A DNA stretch of 64,000 nucleotides from Acholoe squamosa (taxonomy: Eukaryota > Annelida > Polychaeta > Phyllodocida > Polynoidae). The position numbers and the translations under genes are program-made. Numbering within the stretch: the stretch's first letter is position 1; the number at the start of each line of letters is the position of its first letter. Below, in pieces: positions 22,708 to 31,980 of this stretch. Below the pieces are notes generated by a model that was not told where the DNA came from, did no database searches, and saw only the letters and a list, made by a program, of their open reading frames with translations. The stretch spans positions 70,504,002-70,568,001 of the forward strand of contig OX439039.1 in assembly GCA_949317995.1 (NCBI GenBank), given 5' to 3'.

Positions 22708-22809
22708 GGGAGTGGTCAATATATATCAACGCCCTCCCTCAAGAGGGGTCTGAATTTTTTACGCCCCCCCCCCTCAAACCCACCAGTCCCTGTTGATAAA
22801 TAATGACCC
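22708..22809. mobile_element. Harbinger-type MITE, internally deleted copy C
   Basis: Only 102 bp. Left end GGGAGTGGTCAATATATATC, right end GTTGATAAATAATGACC with part of the right terminus lost. Flanked by TAA on both sides (22705-22707 and 22810-22812). Confidence 0.75.
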
Positions 22810-24351
22810 TAAAAATGTACAGGGGGCATGGTGCCTATGTTAACAAGGACGTGGAAAAATAGAATGAAATAACATATGCCATTCTTTCCTTTTGCCTCTT
22901 GAAGTTGCCAGGTGTCATGAGGCAAAGAGACAATGACGATGTAGCATGCATGTGAGGATAAGCCCATGTCATTCCTTATACCTACGATTTGTAAAAGCTA
23001 CAACCTACAAGGAGGCCCCTCGCAGATGTCGACCCTTTCATCTTGTTGGTCCCTTTCATCTCGTTGATCCACAAATATAATTTAAAATGAAGGCCAGTCT
23101 CTAAAACCTTTGTCCTACATATTTCCCGCTTCCAATGGGGAACCTCCACCATTATTCCTTTCACTCAATAGTTAGATAATTTTCGACCAAAGTAAGGGTT
23201 CTTAATGACCGTATTGCATTCCCTGATCGTACCACAGGAGCAATGATTGGAGTGAATGATAAAGGGTGGGGATGAGCTCTATAAATCTATGCTGGTACAT
23301 TTTCACTATGAATAATCTATACATTTAATCAAAAAAAGAGTAGGATTGACTCTATATGTTTACTCTGTATCTACATATATTTCAAAGATAAGCAACAAAA
23401 CCTTAATCAGATAGAAACGTTCCAGCATTCAGGGACAATATGTTTATCTCAAAATAATAAAGGGTGAGGAAATGAAGAGGAAACAACTTTATCAGAGAAG
23501 TTGGGATCACCCATGCTACCCTGTGGAATCCTTATAGGGGGACAAGGGTACAATATGAGATGGGGGTACTATGACATAGTCTTGTGGCTTGTTTAGTGTA
23601 CATTCACAATATTGTCAAGGGGAGAGATCCCCTGTCCTACCTAAATTTTGCGGGAGGTGCCTGGAAAGCTGATAATTCTATTTTTATGTTGTCTTATATT
23701 TGCATTCATTGCTCCTCCTTGGGATGATACTAAGAAAAAAGAAGAAAATAGCATCACTGTGGATAACAGTAATCACGCAGTCATAGGCCTACTTCACTTG
23801 CCAGATTGTCTTGTGAGAGCTTTGATACGATGTTTTACTTTCAAAAATATGATACCCTCTAACGATCCTCCCACCCAGGGGTCTGTTACTCAACCCTCAT
23901 CATGCATGAAAAATAAATTTAGGAACTCTGTCTTGGCCTTGCTTGGTGCTCCCAGGTACAACATGATCCTATAACGACTTTAATGTGAAAGAAATAAGAT
24001 CATGAATGGGATGGGATATCAGTAGGCCGGAACATATTGTGCAGATACCTAAATATTTTGGGTACAGAGTCACAGGCCCCAGAGGTTTGTTAACCAGAAG
24101 TACCCAACATATTTAGGTACCCGCAATCCCTTTTCTGTGCTGCCTGGTGTGAGTAGAGGGACAAACCAATGCCCTTAGTGTCAGGGTGAAAGCTGCCATC
24201 CTTGATGGAGGATTACTTTGGGGATTACTTAGAGAAGGGAATATATTCAACAACTAATCCTTTTCTGCTTACTTCTTGCAGTTTCTTAGTACCAACCAGA
24301 AGTAACCCTTTTTCATTTAAAGTTACGACCAGTTAAAACAACATACATGTT
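22810..24351. other. Intergenic and probable copia LTR body, no gene recognised
   Basis: The first 1.2 kb shows nothing I can name; the frame at 23648-23974 has a hydrophobic N-terminus but no supporting context. A 20-bp class hairpin lies at 24050-24121 (ACCTAAATATTTTGGGTAC paired with GTACCCAACATATTTAGGT). The copia 3' LTR, read on the minus strand from 24438, must extend into the upper part of this interval, but I cannot place its far end. Confidence 0.4.
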
Positions 24352-24438
24352 TAGTTTACTTCTTCCACCACAGAGGGCAGCACCAGTAGCACTGTTCCCG
24401 CGCTCATTTATTGAGGATCATGGGTTTACATCCTAACA
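24352..24438 (-). repeat. Start of the copia 3' LTR
   Basis: On the minus strand it begins TGTTAGGATGTAAAC at 24438 and is preceded by the polypurine tract GAGTGGGGG (24439-24447). It matches 50110-50183, the start of the 5' LTR, with one gap of about 13 bases. Confidence 0.75.
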
Positions 24439-24591
24439 CCCCCACTCAAACTTACGATCGATACATTACTAATGTATACAAATTTGAATAAAATATTTAT
24501 GATATGATCAATATATACTTATGATCAATACAACTTGTTGATAACACTTGGTGATAAAACATACTTATGAACAATACATGATGGTTTACAT

Positions 24592-25999
24592 TTATGTACC
24601 CATTAGTACACTCAGGAACTTCACAAGCCTAGATTTTGCAACCAGCTTTGTGAAAACATCAGCAATGTTTTCTGCTGTATGTACATACTCGAGTTTGAGA
24701 GTATTGTTCTGGACTTCATTTCTCGCAAAATGATATCTGATATCAATATGCTTAGACCTTTGATGGTGTACTGGATTTTTAGCTAGTGCCAGTGCACCCT
24801 GGTTGTCCCCATACAAAATAACACTCTTTGTTTGCTTAATACCAGTCATGTCAGTAAAAAGTTGATTTAGAAACTTTACCTCTTGGGTAGCAGCTGACAG
24901 AGCCATATATTCAGCTTCACAAGTGGATAATGCAACAGTCTGTTGCTTTCTACTTTTGTATGAAATGAGTCAACCTGAATCCATAACCAGTTATGCTCTT
25001 TCTGTCATCAGATGCTCCCCAATTGGCATCACAAAAGCCACTGAGTTCTAACTCAGCATCAGATTTTTGGAATGTTAATCCATAATCAAGTGTACCCTTG
25101 ATGTACCTCAGTACCTGCTTGGCTCTACCAAGATCAGCTTTGGTGGGATTCACCATATGTTGAGATAAATTTGTTGCAACATAACACAGATCAGGTCTTG
25201 TGATTGACATACAATAAATGAGGCTTCCCACAATTTCTCGGTACAGCTTAGCATCAGCTAGCTCTTCAGAATCCTCATCCCTTGTAGTATTGGACCCTAT
25301 ATCACAAGGAGTCGATCCGGGTTTACAATCTTCCATTTTGAACCTTTTCAACAACTTTTCTACATATTTGGTTTGGTTCATTTCAATAGATTGATTTTCA
25401 CACTTGAACTCAATACCTAGGAACCAAGATAACTTACCAAGATCTTTCATCTTGAATCTGGTGGACAGAGACTGTTTCACTGTGTTGAGTGTCTTCTCAT
25501 CGCTTGCTGCAATAATGATATCATCAACCCAAACTACTACAATAGTTTTGGAATTTTGTTCAAACTTAGTGTAAACACAAGAATCAGTCTCAGACTGTTG
25601 GAAACCTTCCTCCTTTAGGTAGGTGTCCAACATGTTGTTCCAGTTCCTACCACTTTGCAGAGATTTCTTACGCTTAGAATACAATTTCTCCCAATTTTCA
25701 CCTCTAACCTCATAGCCTTCTGGTTATTCAATATAAAGTTCACAGTCTATAGGTGCATCTGATGAACAACATTGTCCTCTTGGACGGCCAATTACATGAG
25801 CATGCGAATCGATGTGATGCGGGCAGTGGCTGAAAAAATCTCATGATATATTTAGGACCTGAGAATAACCTTTGGCTACAAACTGGGCCTTGTACTGTTC
25901 GTCAGCGTTTTGTCCCATTTTTATGGCATACACCCATCTACCCCCCACTGCAGATCCACCCTCAGGTAGTGTGGTGAGTTCAAAAGTGTCATTGTCCTT
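24592..25999 (-). pseudogene. Copia Pol remnant: reverse transcriptase and RNase H
   Basis: Read on the minus strand, 25999-25853 encodes the N-terminus of a copia reverse transcriptase (GGRWVYAIKMG, KAQFVAKGYSQ). The middle of that domain is missing between about 25853 and 25780. From about 25770 the RT resumes (DCELYIE, then an in-frame TAA at 25724-25726, then PEGYEV), through the catalytic VWVDDIIIAA and the SLIYCM and RYIKGTLDYG blocks. A frameshift near 24965 precedes STCEAEY and the RNase H end (YGDNQGALALAKNP, KHIDIRYHFAR). It is dead: one stop, one frameshift and one internal deletion. The 5' part of the same element lies beyond the Polinton at 49293-49860. Confidence 0.85.
25994..25999. 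other. Polinton target-site duplication, left copy
   Basis: GTCCTT immediately before the element start AGTAGC. The identical GTCCTT follows the other end at 49293-49298. Confidence 0.93.
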
Positions 26000-26149
26000 A
26001 GTAGCAAAAATGGAACTTGGTGGTTTGGGCCCCTATGGAGTTTCAACGCTTAAGAAAGATAATTGCTACCTCTGGCGTGAAAATTGTCCTCGTTTGACCT
26101 TACAGCCATGGTGGACACGCTTGGGTTAGTGGAGCATTAGTACCCCTCT
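26000..26149. repeat. Polinton left terminal inverted repeat
   Basis: Matches the reverse complement of 49144-49292 with only two substitutions and one 1-base gap. Low divergence suggests recent insertion or recombination between the ends. Confidence 0.93.
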
Positions 26150-26469
26150 CTCACCTAAATTTGTCTGACCCCGCAGTCCAGGCTGTCATGGGTCTTTAAG
26201 GACACTATAGAGTTCAGGTGTCTGGACCCTATACATACACTGAATTATTATTGTTAATTAATCCAGCAATATACAGGACCGGGTCACACACAGTTCAGCA
26301 CTTGATATAGGGTAATAAACATGACAATAAAATGATAAGTTATCTATGCTATTTCATCTAAACATCCTTCCACTTCATAAATAGGGTCGTATAGCGGTAA
26401 ACGGTGTATACTGTACACTACATAAAGACTGATTTTATAGTGATATTCACTCAGGGTATCAGCATCATA
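26150..26469. promoter_or_regulatory. Polinton left subterminal region
   Basis: About 320 bp of non-coding DNA between the TIR and the first gene; it presumably holds that gene's promoter. No motif is assigned. Confidence 0.35.
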
Positions 26470-27177
26470 ATGGAGATACTGAAGAGTCTAGGAATTCTCA
26501 TTATTTTATGTATAGGAAGTCACAGCGATGTTAATGTGGAGACATGTGGAGTTCCTGACAACTGCCTCTGTTCTGATAATAGCTGGGTAGTTTTATGTGA
26601 TGGACCTAATATCGAGTTTCTACCTATTTTCCAAACAGAATCCCGAGTCGCAAGACTACTCATTATTCAGAACACATCAATTAGGTCTTTGAACACTCTA
26701 GATCTTGATGTATGGACTGCTCTACATGAATTACACGTTTCTGGTAATATGAACATTCATTGTCATATGGAGAGAGCGCGACTCCTAGATAAATGTGATA
26801 GAATGAATATCACATTAATCATGAATTGTGGTGATACCACTTTATCAGCGTCTGCAGTAATAACCACTGAGAACCCAAGTGAAATTACAGTCTGCACTAC
26901 AGAGTTAAAGGAGCGTGGCACAACAGGTACTAATGAAACTTTCACCCATGATAATGATACTACCCTGATGCCAACCACTCAGGACCCCATTCCACCCAGG
27001 CAGGGTGGTGTGTTTGTAGGTCTTGTCATAGCCATTATATCTGCTTCCGCAGTCATAGTGATTATCGGTGCTTTGCTTGTGTTTGGATGTCTGGTCTACA
27101 TGAGAAGGAGGAGAAGGCATACCCCGAATATCATTTATAATGATATATACCGTATGACTGAAACATCTTTTGCTTAG
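26470..27177 (+). CDS. LRR-type type I membrane protein, left arm of the Polinton
   Basis: 235 residues from the ATG at 26470; the frame extends 22 codons further upstream, but this start gives a clean signal peptide (MEILKSLGILIILCIGS). The ectodomain opens with a leucine-rich-repeat N-cap pattern, CGVPDNCLCSDNSWVVLCDG, followed by about two LRR-like strands (RLLIIQNTSIRSLN, LHELHVSGN) and further cysteines. A Thr/Ser-rich stalk with NET and NDT glycosylation sites leads to one long hydrophobic helix (VGLVIAIISASAVIVIIGAL), then RRRRR and a short tail with YNDIY. Such a protein is not part of the Polinton core. It could act in attachment to cells or in interaction with host receptors; that is inference. 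Same architecture as the gene at 44646. Confidence 0.75.
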   Translation: MEILKSLGILIILCIGSHSDVNVETCGVPDNCLCSDNSWVVLCDGPNIEFLPIFQTESRVARLLIIQNTSIRSLNTLDLDVWTALHELHVSGNMNIHCHMERARLLDKCDRMNITLIMNCGDTTLSASAVITTENPSEITVCTTELKERGTTGTNETFTHDNDTTLMPTTQDPIPPRQGGVFVGLVIAIISASAVIVIIGALLVFGCLVYMRRRRRHTPNIIYNDIYRMTETSFA

Positions 27178-27199
27178 AAGTGAGTATCGCTGCTGCTAC

Positions 27200-27898
27200 A
27201 TGAGTGACATGACTTCTCTTGTGGATCATGAGGTTGTTCAAGCAGATCAGTTTCTACTTAGAAGATCATGCACTATGTGTATATCAGGACCTTCACGATC
27301 TGGGAAAACAACATTTATAAGGAATCTTCTCATGAATATTAAGGACATGTACGCTGACAATGATGTACCGACTTCTATATTATACTGTTATACGGTGGAG
27401 CAGCCTATGTATCTTGAAATCAAGGAAAAATTACCTAATGTTAATTTTCATAAAGGACTACCGACAAAGGAATCTATTCAGGGTCTAGGTAGTCAGGGAC
27501 ATAGAATGATTATTTTAGATGATATGATTACTCGTGTTCAAAAATCTGAAGACATGCTGGAACTGTTTTTAGTTGAATCACATCACCTAGATATCAGTGT
27601 TGTTTATTTAACTCAGAACATATTTCATAAAGGTGGGTATAACAGAACTATGAGTTTAAATACCCAGTATATGGTTCTGTTTAAAAATCCTAGAGATAGT
27701 AGTCAGATTGCCTATCTGGCACGTCAGGTATTCCCTCAAGCACCCCAAACACTTCTAGAGGCATACAATGATGCTACAGGAAGTGTGAGATATGGGTATT
27801 TATTTATAGATCTTACTCAGGAATGTGAAGAGAATATGCGCCTACGTACATGTGTCACACCTGATCTACACACCATAGTATACGCACCCTTAAGGTAA
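27200..27898 (+). CDS. Polinton packaging ATPase (FtsK/HerA, A32-like)
   Basis: About 233 residues. Walker A is GPSRSGKT near residues 27-34, Walker B is RMIILDD near 107-113, and a sensor-like YLTQN follows. This is the DNA-translocating ATPase that Polintons and their virus relatives use to fill capsids. The frame is open from 27170, overlapping the stop of the upstream gene, but the ATG at 27200 (or 27209) gives the usual family length. It lies 22 bp downstream of the LRR gene, so the two may share a transcript. Confidence 0.92.
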   Translation: MSDMTSLVDHEVVQADQFLLRRSCTMCISGPSRSGKTTFIRNLLMNIKDMYADNDVPTSILYCYTVEQPMYLEIKEKLPNVNFHKGLPTKESIQGLGSQGHRMIILDDMITRVQKSEDMLELFLVESHHLDISVVYLTQNIFHKGGYNRTMSLNTQYMVLFKNPRDSSQIAYLARQVFPQAPQTLLEAYNDATGSVRYGYLFIDLTQECEENMRLRTCVTPDLHTIVYAPLR

Positions 27899-27949
27899 GC
27901 TTTCCTGTGGGTATAACTGATCATTTCAAAACAATTTGATTACGATATA

Positions 27950-28261
27950 ATGTCCTCAGATAAAATAGAGAAAAACAAGTCATTTCTTAGATTTATAGCT
28001 AATTCTACTAAAAAACAGAGACAGAGTCTCTTAAGAATAGCTACTAAAGATCAGGTCATAGCTATATGTGAAATTATTTTAAACACTCTAGCCGGTAATA
28101 TTAGTTTATCTCCTAGTGAGTTAAAAAGAGTAGCGGTGTACAAAAAAGATTTGAGACGTTTAGGGTGTAGATCAAGAACCTCATGGAAAATTAGACGTGC
28201 TTTGTTTGCTAAAGTAGGTAAAATAATATCTTTTCTCATAGGAAAAGTTCTGAAACAATGA
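27950..28261 (+). CDS. Small basic protein, putative virion core or minor capsid protein
   Basis: 103 residues, strongly basic, with a pattern seen in small proteins beside Polinton integrases: KKQRQSLLRIATKDQ, then LSPSELKRVAVYKKDLRRLG, then a hydrophobic C-terminus (GKIISFLIGKVL). In adintovirus-type elements such proteins are compared with adenovirus core peptides; I make that link by general resemblance only. Its stop codon overlaps the next start by four bases (ATGA). Confidence 0.6.
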   Translation: MSSDKIEKNKSFLRFIANSTKKQRQSLLRIATKDQVIAICEIILNTLAGNISLSPSELKRVAVYKKDLRRLGCRSRTSWKIRRALFAKVGKIISFLIGKVLKQ

Positions 28262-28617
28262 AACACACGGAAAAATTTGTTCTTGTACCTTTTTCTGAAT
28301 ATAATAAAAAAGAATCACTAGGTTCTGAAGGTGAAGTGGCTCAGGAAGTACCCCAGGAGTCATCATGTAAAGAAAATGGACTTTCAGAACATGATAATCG
28401 TGAAGAGGTCGTAGCTAATCAGAATAAGTCAAACCCTCAAGAACAGAGCAGCTCTGATGAGAATTTTACAATCGATGATTTTCTGTCTTATCTAAAAAGG
28501 TGTGAGGAGAGCTCCCCAAGTATTGAGGGTGGTGCATCTAATACAACATCGACTATTAATACATCATCCATAGATCCTGAGACTAAGAAGCTTAAAAGGT
28601 CCTGGCTTATGTTGTAG
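28258..28617 (+). CDS. Small acidic Polinton protein of unknown function
   Basis: 119 residues. Opens KHTEKFVLVPFSEYNKK, a start typical of the small protein that precedes integrase in many Polintons, and continues as an acidic, Ser/Asn-rich, likely disordered chain with one predicted helix (TIDDFLSYLKRCEE). It overlaps the upstream gene by four bases, and its stop TAG directly abuts the integrase ATG. Confidence 0.6.
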   Translation: MKHTEKFVLVPFSEYNKKESLGSEGEVAQEVPQESSCKENGLSEHDNREEVVANQNKSNPQEQSSSDENFTIDDFLSYLKRCEESSPSIEGGASNTTSTINTSSIDPETKKLKRSWLML

Positions 28618-29790
28618 ATGTCTCGATATAGGAAATCAGGACGGGGTAAAAAGAAAAAGGGGTGGGAGATACAGCAGGCTAAGACTGACTATTATAACCC
28701 TTCTAAACCCGGTAGTTTTAGCAGTGTGAAAAAAACAGTTTTTCATGATGGACCTAATTCTAAATCAAAAAAATCAAAAAAAGTTTTGAGAGAAAAGTTT
28801 AAAAAATGGTTAGAAGAGCAGGAGACTCATTTAAGATTTTCACCACCTAAAAAAGTCCAGATACATTCTAGGATTATTTCACCTAGAATAAATTATATGT
28901 GGGATGCTGATTTAATGGATATGCATTCATTGTATCGTTATAACAATGGTCAAAGATTTGTACTGCTTTGTATCGATATTTTCTCCCGTCAAATATATAC
29001 AGAGAGCTTGAAGAGCAAGAACGCTGAGGACGTTAGCATAGGATTCACTAAAGTCTTTGCTAAAGCTGTTCCTCGGGTTTTACGTACAGATGCCGGTAAG
29101 GAGTTTACCGCTCACAAGGTTCAGGATTTGTTCAAAAAACACGAGATAAAACATTACATAGCTTACAACGAGGGTAAAGCTTCATATGCTGAGCGCTGCA
29201 TAAGAACTGTCAAGGGTAGGATAGCCAAGTATCTTTTCAGTAAGAAGACCTACAAGTGGATAGATGTACTTCCTAAAGTGACTGACTCTTATAACAATAC
29301 TGTGCACTCTAGTATAGGTGTTGAACCAGCTAACGTGACAAACTCAAATACAAAACAGATATTTGATTACCAATACAATCGTGTTACTAGTAAGGATATA
29401 AGAGATAGTCTCAAGAAAGAAAAGATTAGAGTTCAGGGTAGAAGATTTAAAGTTGGTGAGCAGGTACGCCTTGCTGTCAAAAAAGAACCTTTCACTAAAG
29501 ATTATGAACCTAAGTGGACTGAGGAGGTGTTTGAAGTTACACAGGCCTCTATAAGAGATGGTATACCGGTATATAATTTAAAAGATCTTAAAGGTGAGGA
29601 GTTGAAAGGGTCATTCTATGGTGTTGAGTTACAAGGAGCCACACATGATGTAAATAAACATTATGATGTAGATCAGGTGTTGAAAGAGAGAACCGTGAAT
29701 GGTGTCAAGCAGTATTTTGTTAGCTTTAAAAATTATCCAGCCAAATTTAATGAGTGGATTCCTGCTAAGAACATAAAAGATTTAAAATGA
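28618..29790 (+). CDS. Polinton integrase with C-terminal chromodomain
   Basis: 390 residues. The N-terminus is very basic. The catalytic core shows the D, D-about-34-E triad: D98 in WDADLMD, D158 in RTDAGKEF and E192 in SYAERCIRTVK. The end (residues about 335-390, YDVDQVLKERTVNG to NEWIPAKNI) is a chromodomain, found also in some gypsy integrases, where it can direct insertion to marked chromatin. The enzyme inserts the linear element with a 6-bp duplication, matching GTCCTT here. Its start follows the previous stop directly and its stop overlaps the next ATG (ATGA). Confidence 0.95.
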   Translation: MSRYRKSGRGKKKKGWEIQQAKTDYYNPSKPGSFSSVKKTVFHDGPNSKSKKSKKVLREKFKKWLEEQETHLRFSPPKKVQIHSRIISPRINYMWDADLMDMHSLYRYNNGQRFVLLCIDIFSRQIYTESLKSKNAEDVSIGFTKVFAKAVPRVLRTDAGKEFTAHKVQDLFKKHEIKHYIAYNEGKASYAERCIRTVKGRIAKYLFSKKTYKWIDVLPKVTDSYNNTVHSSIGVEPANVTNSNTKQIFDYQYNRVTSKDIRDSLKKEKIRVQGRRFKVGEQVRLAVKKEPFTKDYEPKWTEEVFEVTQASIRDGIPVYNLKDLKGEELKGSFYGVELQGATHDVNKHYDVDQVLKERTVNGVKQYFVSFKNYPAKFNEWIPAKNIKDLK

Positions 29791-30332
29791 AAGGGTTTTA
29801 TCTACATCTCAATAAGAAAGATGACCAAATATTATATCCTGATAATAACGGAGGACTGTTCACTATAACACTACCCGAACGTATAACATTACAAAGAGGC
29901 AAGTGGTATTGTGGTCTGGTAGAATGCTGTATGGAAGTGTACACTGAGGAGAGTAAGTCGTATTATATATGTTCCGATATTGCTGCTCTGCAGAGTGTAG
30001 GGAGAGTGGGACTTCCTGTACTGAGAATGATTACCCCGTCATTTATTACTTTCTCTTCAGGGGGGTTAGTACCTCCTCCAGGGTATAAATCATATCCTAA
30101 GGTGTGTGAGAAATGTCTAAAGTGTATCAATTGCTCTCATCCTATACCAACAGATACTGATGGAACTCACACATTCATAGAAAATTATGAATTCAAACAC
30201 ATTATCTATACTCCAGTTAGATTTGCTGAATTTGAGAAGATAACAATTTTCCTAAAAGAAGATAACAAAAACATAAAGGTCACTTCAGCAGGAATTGTCA
30301 CATGTGTTCTCCATTTTATTCCAGATTTATGA
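29787..30332 (+). CDS. Penton-like minor capsid protein
   Basis: 181 residues. The start KGFYLHLNKKDDQILYPDNN followed by FTITLP..ITLQRGKWYCGLVE is the usual opening of Polinton minor capsid proteins (single jelly roll, penton of an icosahedral shell). The C-terminal part (FAEFEKITIFLKEDN..VTCVLHFIP) has alternating strands as expected. A Cys cluster (CEKCLKCINC, residues about 110-119) in the middle is unusual and could bind a metal. The position between integrase and major capsid protein fits. Confidence 0.8.
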   Translation: MKGFYLHLNKKDDQILYPDNNGGLFTITLPERITLQRGKWYCGLVECCMEVYTEESKSYYICSDIAALQSVGRVGLPVLRMITPSFITFSSGGLVPPPGYKSYPKVCEKCLKCINCSHPIPTDTDGTHTFIENYEFKHIIYTPVRFAEFEKITIFLKEDNKNIKVTSAGIVTCVLHFIPDL

Positions 30333-30335
30333 GAA

Positions 30336-30779
30336 ATGGTTATAAAAGATCATATTCATAGCATATTATCTAATAGAAAAGCTGCTGATAAATCACAAAA
30401 TGGTGGTATTAAACGTATTTCTAGGAAAAATTCTGGTAAAATTATAATTTTAAGAGCAGCCAAAACTCATCAGGTTGAGGTACCACCTGTATCAAAACCA
30501 CCACTTCTGACTGAGCATGAGGTCACAGTAAAACAGGTTAAATCAGAGTCAAAAGAAACCGACCCACCCAAACATGACCCAAGTAAGGGGTCAAATGAGT
30601 CAAACCCTGATCCACGTGACGCTGGGGTTGTCAGTACACCAAAGACTGAATACCCCCCAGTGCACAGAATTAGAAGAGAGAAGGCAACACCCCGGAAAAG
30701 ACCTACACGTGAGGAGGGGACTGGCAGTCAAAGACCTAAAGTTCACAAGAGGAAAAAACATTCTGATATTTTTAGTTAG
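30336..30779 (+). CDS. Basic, proline-rich Polinton protein of unknown function
   Basis: 147 residues beginning three bases after the previous stop. Highly charged; the end carries nuclear-localisation-like clusters (RIRREKATPRKRPTR, KVHKRKKH). Likely disordered and DNA- or RNA-binding. No family recognised. It could be a DNA-condensing virion core protein. Confidence 0.55.
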   Translation: MVIKDHIHSILSNRKAADKSQNGGIKRISRKNSGKIIILRAAKTHQVEVPPVSKPPLLTEHEVTVKQVKSESKETDPPKHDPSKGSNESNPDPRDAGVVSTPKTEYPPVHRIRREKATPRKRPTREEGTGSQRPKVHKRKKHSDIFS

Positions 30780-30831
30780 CTCTCTCATTACTTACATATA
30801 TAGATATATTTACATACAACCATACAATATA

Positions 30832-31716
30832 ATGGTATCCATCGCTGAACGTTTGAGGAGAATGTTACGGGGTCGTACCCAGGAGAAAAACATTAGACGT
30901 TGCAATAGTGATCCTATATGGCATGATTCTCAAGGCTATATGAGACCTTCCTCATGCTCTGTGAACCCTCCACCCTCACCTCCACTAATTCCACCACCCT
31001 CCCCTCCAGCAAGGGATTGTGAGAAGTTGAACATTGAGGGTGTTCATACAGGGGTGGGGGATGAGTCTACTGTGGAGAATGACTGTGCTACCTCATCATG
31101 TAAACCCCCCCGCCCCCAGGACACGTCTAAAACATCGAATGCACCTACCCAGACAACACCCACTAAGCATTGTTGTCGCCAGGGTACTACATGCATACCA
31201 TATATTGAGAGGACCAGAATCCATGTTGAGTTCTTCTCTGCAGAAACTGAGGACACCTGCGATGAGGCGCTTTTCCTAGAGATAGACACAGAACTTCAGG
31301 ACTCCACAAGCACCACACACAGGGCATCTGATAATACACAGTCTACATCTCATCCAGACCCTAAGTACTCAGGCCGTGAATCACCACCACAATCCACTCC
31401 ACATCCAGACCCTAAGTACTCTACTCTGAAATCACATCATCAAGACCCTACCAGTAGCCCACCTCCAAGCGACCCCGACACCAGTCATACCAGTGGTGCC
31501 AGTGATACCAGTGCTGCATCTCAAGTCGATAGCTGTTATTATACATGCAGTTCATGTGACACTCATTCTGACGTCTCATCAGGGAGTTTTCACATGCATG
31601 AAGGAAGTCCAAAAACTAATGCTACATTTAATGTTAAAACTCGTTCTCATTCACCCGTAACCGCTGGGTTCTCATCAGTCATTCCAGACTATCTCACAGC
31701 TCTATCCGGACCTTAA
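30832..31716 (+). CDS. Ser/Thr/Pro-rich Polinton protein with arginine-rich N-terminus
   Basis: 294 residues from the ATG at 30832. The frame is open further upstream from 30574, but that part overlaps the preceding gene. It starts VSIAERLRRMLRGR, an amphipathic arginine-rich helix like that of the minus-strand gene at 35347 (DFLRRGVNMLRRLFG). A PPPSPPLIPPPSPP tract, a short folded-looking part (IERTRIHVEFFSAE) and a repeat of HPDPKYS (two copies near residues 182 and 203) follow. Function unknown; membrane-active or scaffold roles are possible. Confidence 0.55.
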   Translation: MVSIAERLRRMLRGRTQEKNIRRCNSDPIWHDSQGYMRPSSCSVNPPPSPPLIPPPSPPARDCEKLNIEGVHTGVGDESTVENDCATSSCKPPRPQDTSKTSNAPTQTTPTKHCCRQGTTCIPYIERTRIHVEFFSAETEDTCDEALFLEIDTELQDSTSTTHRASDNTQSTSHPDPKYSGRESPPQSTPHPDPKYSTLKSHHQDPTSSPPPSDPDTSHTSGASDTSAASQVDSCYYTCSSCDTHSDVSSGSFHMHEGSPKTNATFNVKTRSHSPVTAGFSSVIPDYLTALSGP

Positions 31717-31980
31717 ACTCCACTGAGCGTTACTGGTGAGTGGTGAAGGTTGTGTATTTCCCATCTAGACATAGAGTTAAGGAAATTGAGGGTCATCATC
31801 AGCATCCCTTCAAATACAAGAACTTTACTGGAGGGTGTCAGCTGACCACAGACCCCACAGCATTTCGATAATAAAGGACGTCCCTAAGTGTGGAAACCCA
31901 AGGTGTTGATTTAGATAAATTATAAATTGAAGAGACTCAGTTTAGACTGTTTTTGATTATTAATATACACAGATATTACC

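Noticed and set aside
23648-23974. 108-residue frame with hydrophobic start
   Set aside because: No domain, no exon structure and repeat-rich surroundings; likely chance.
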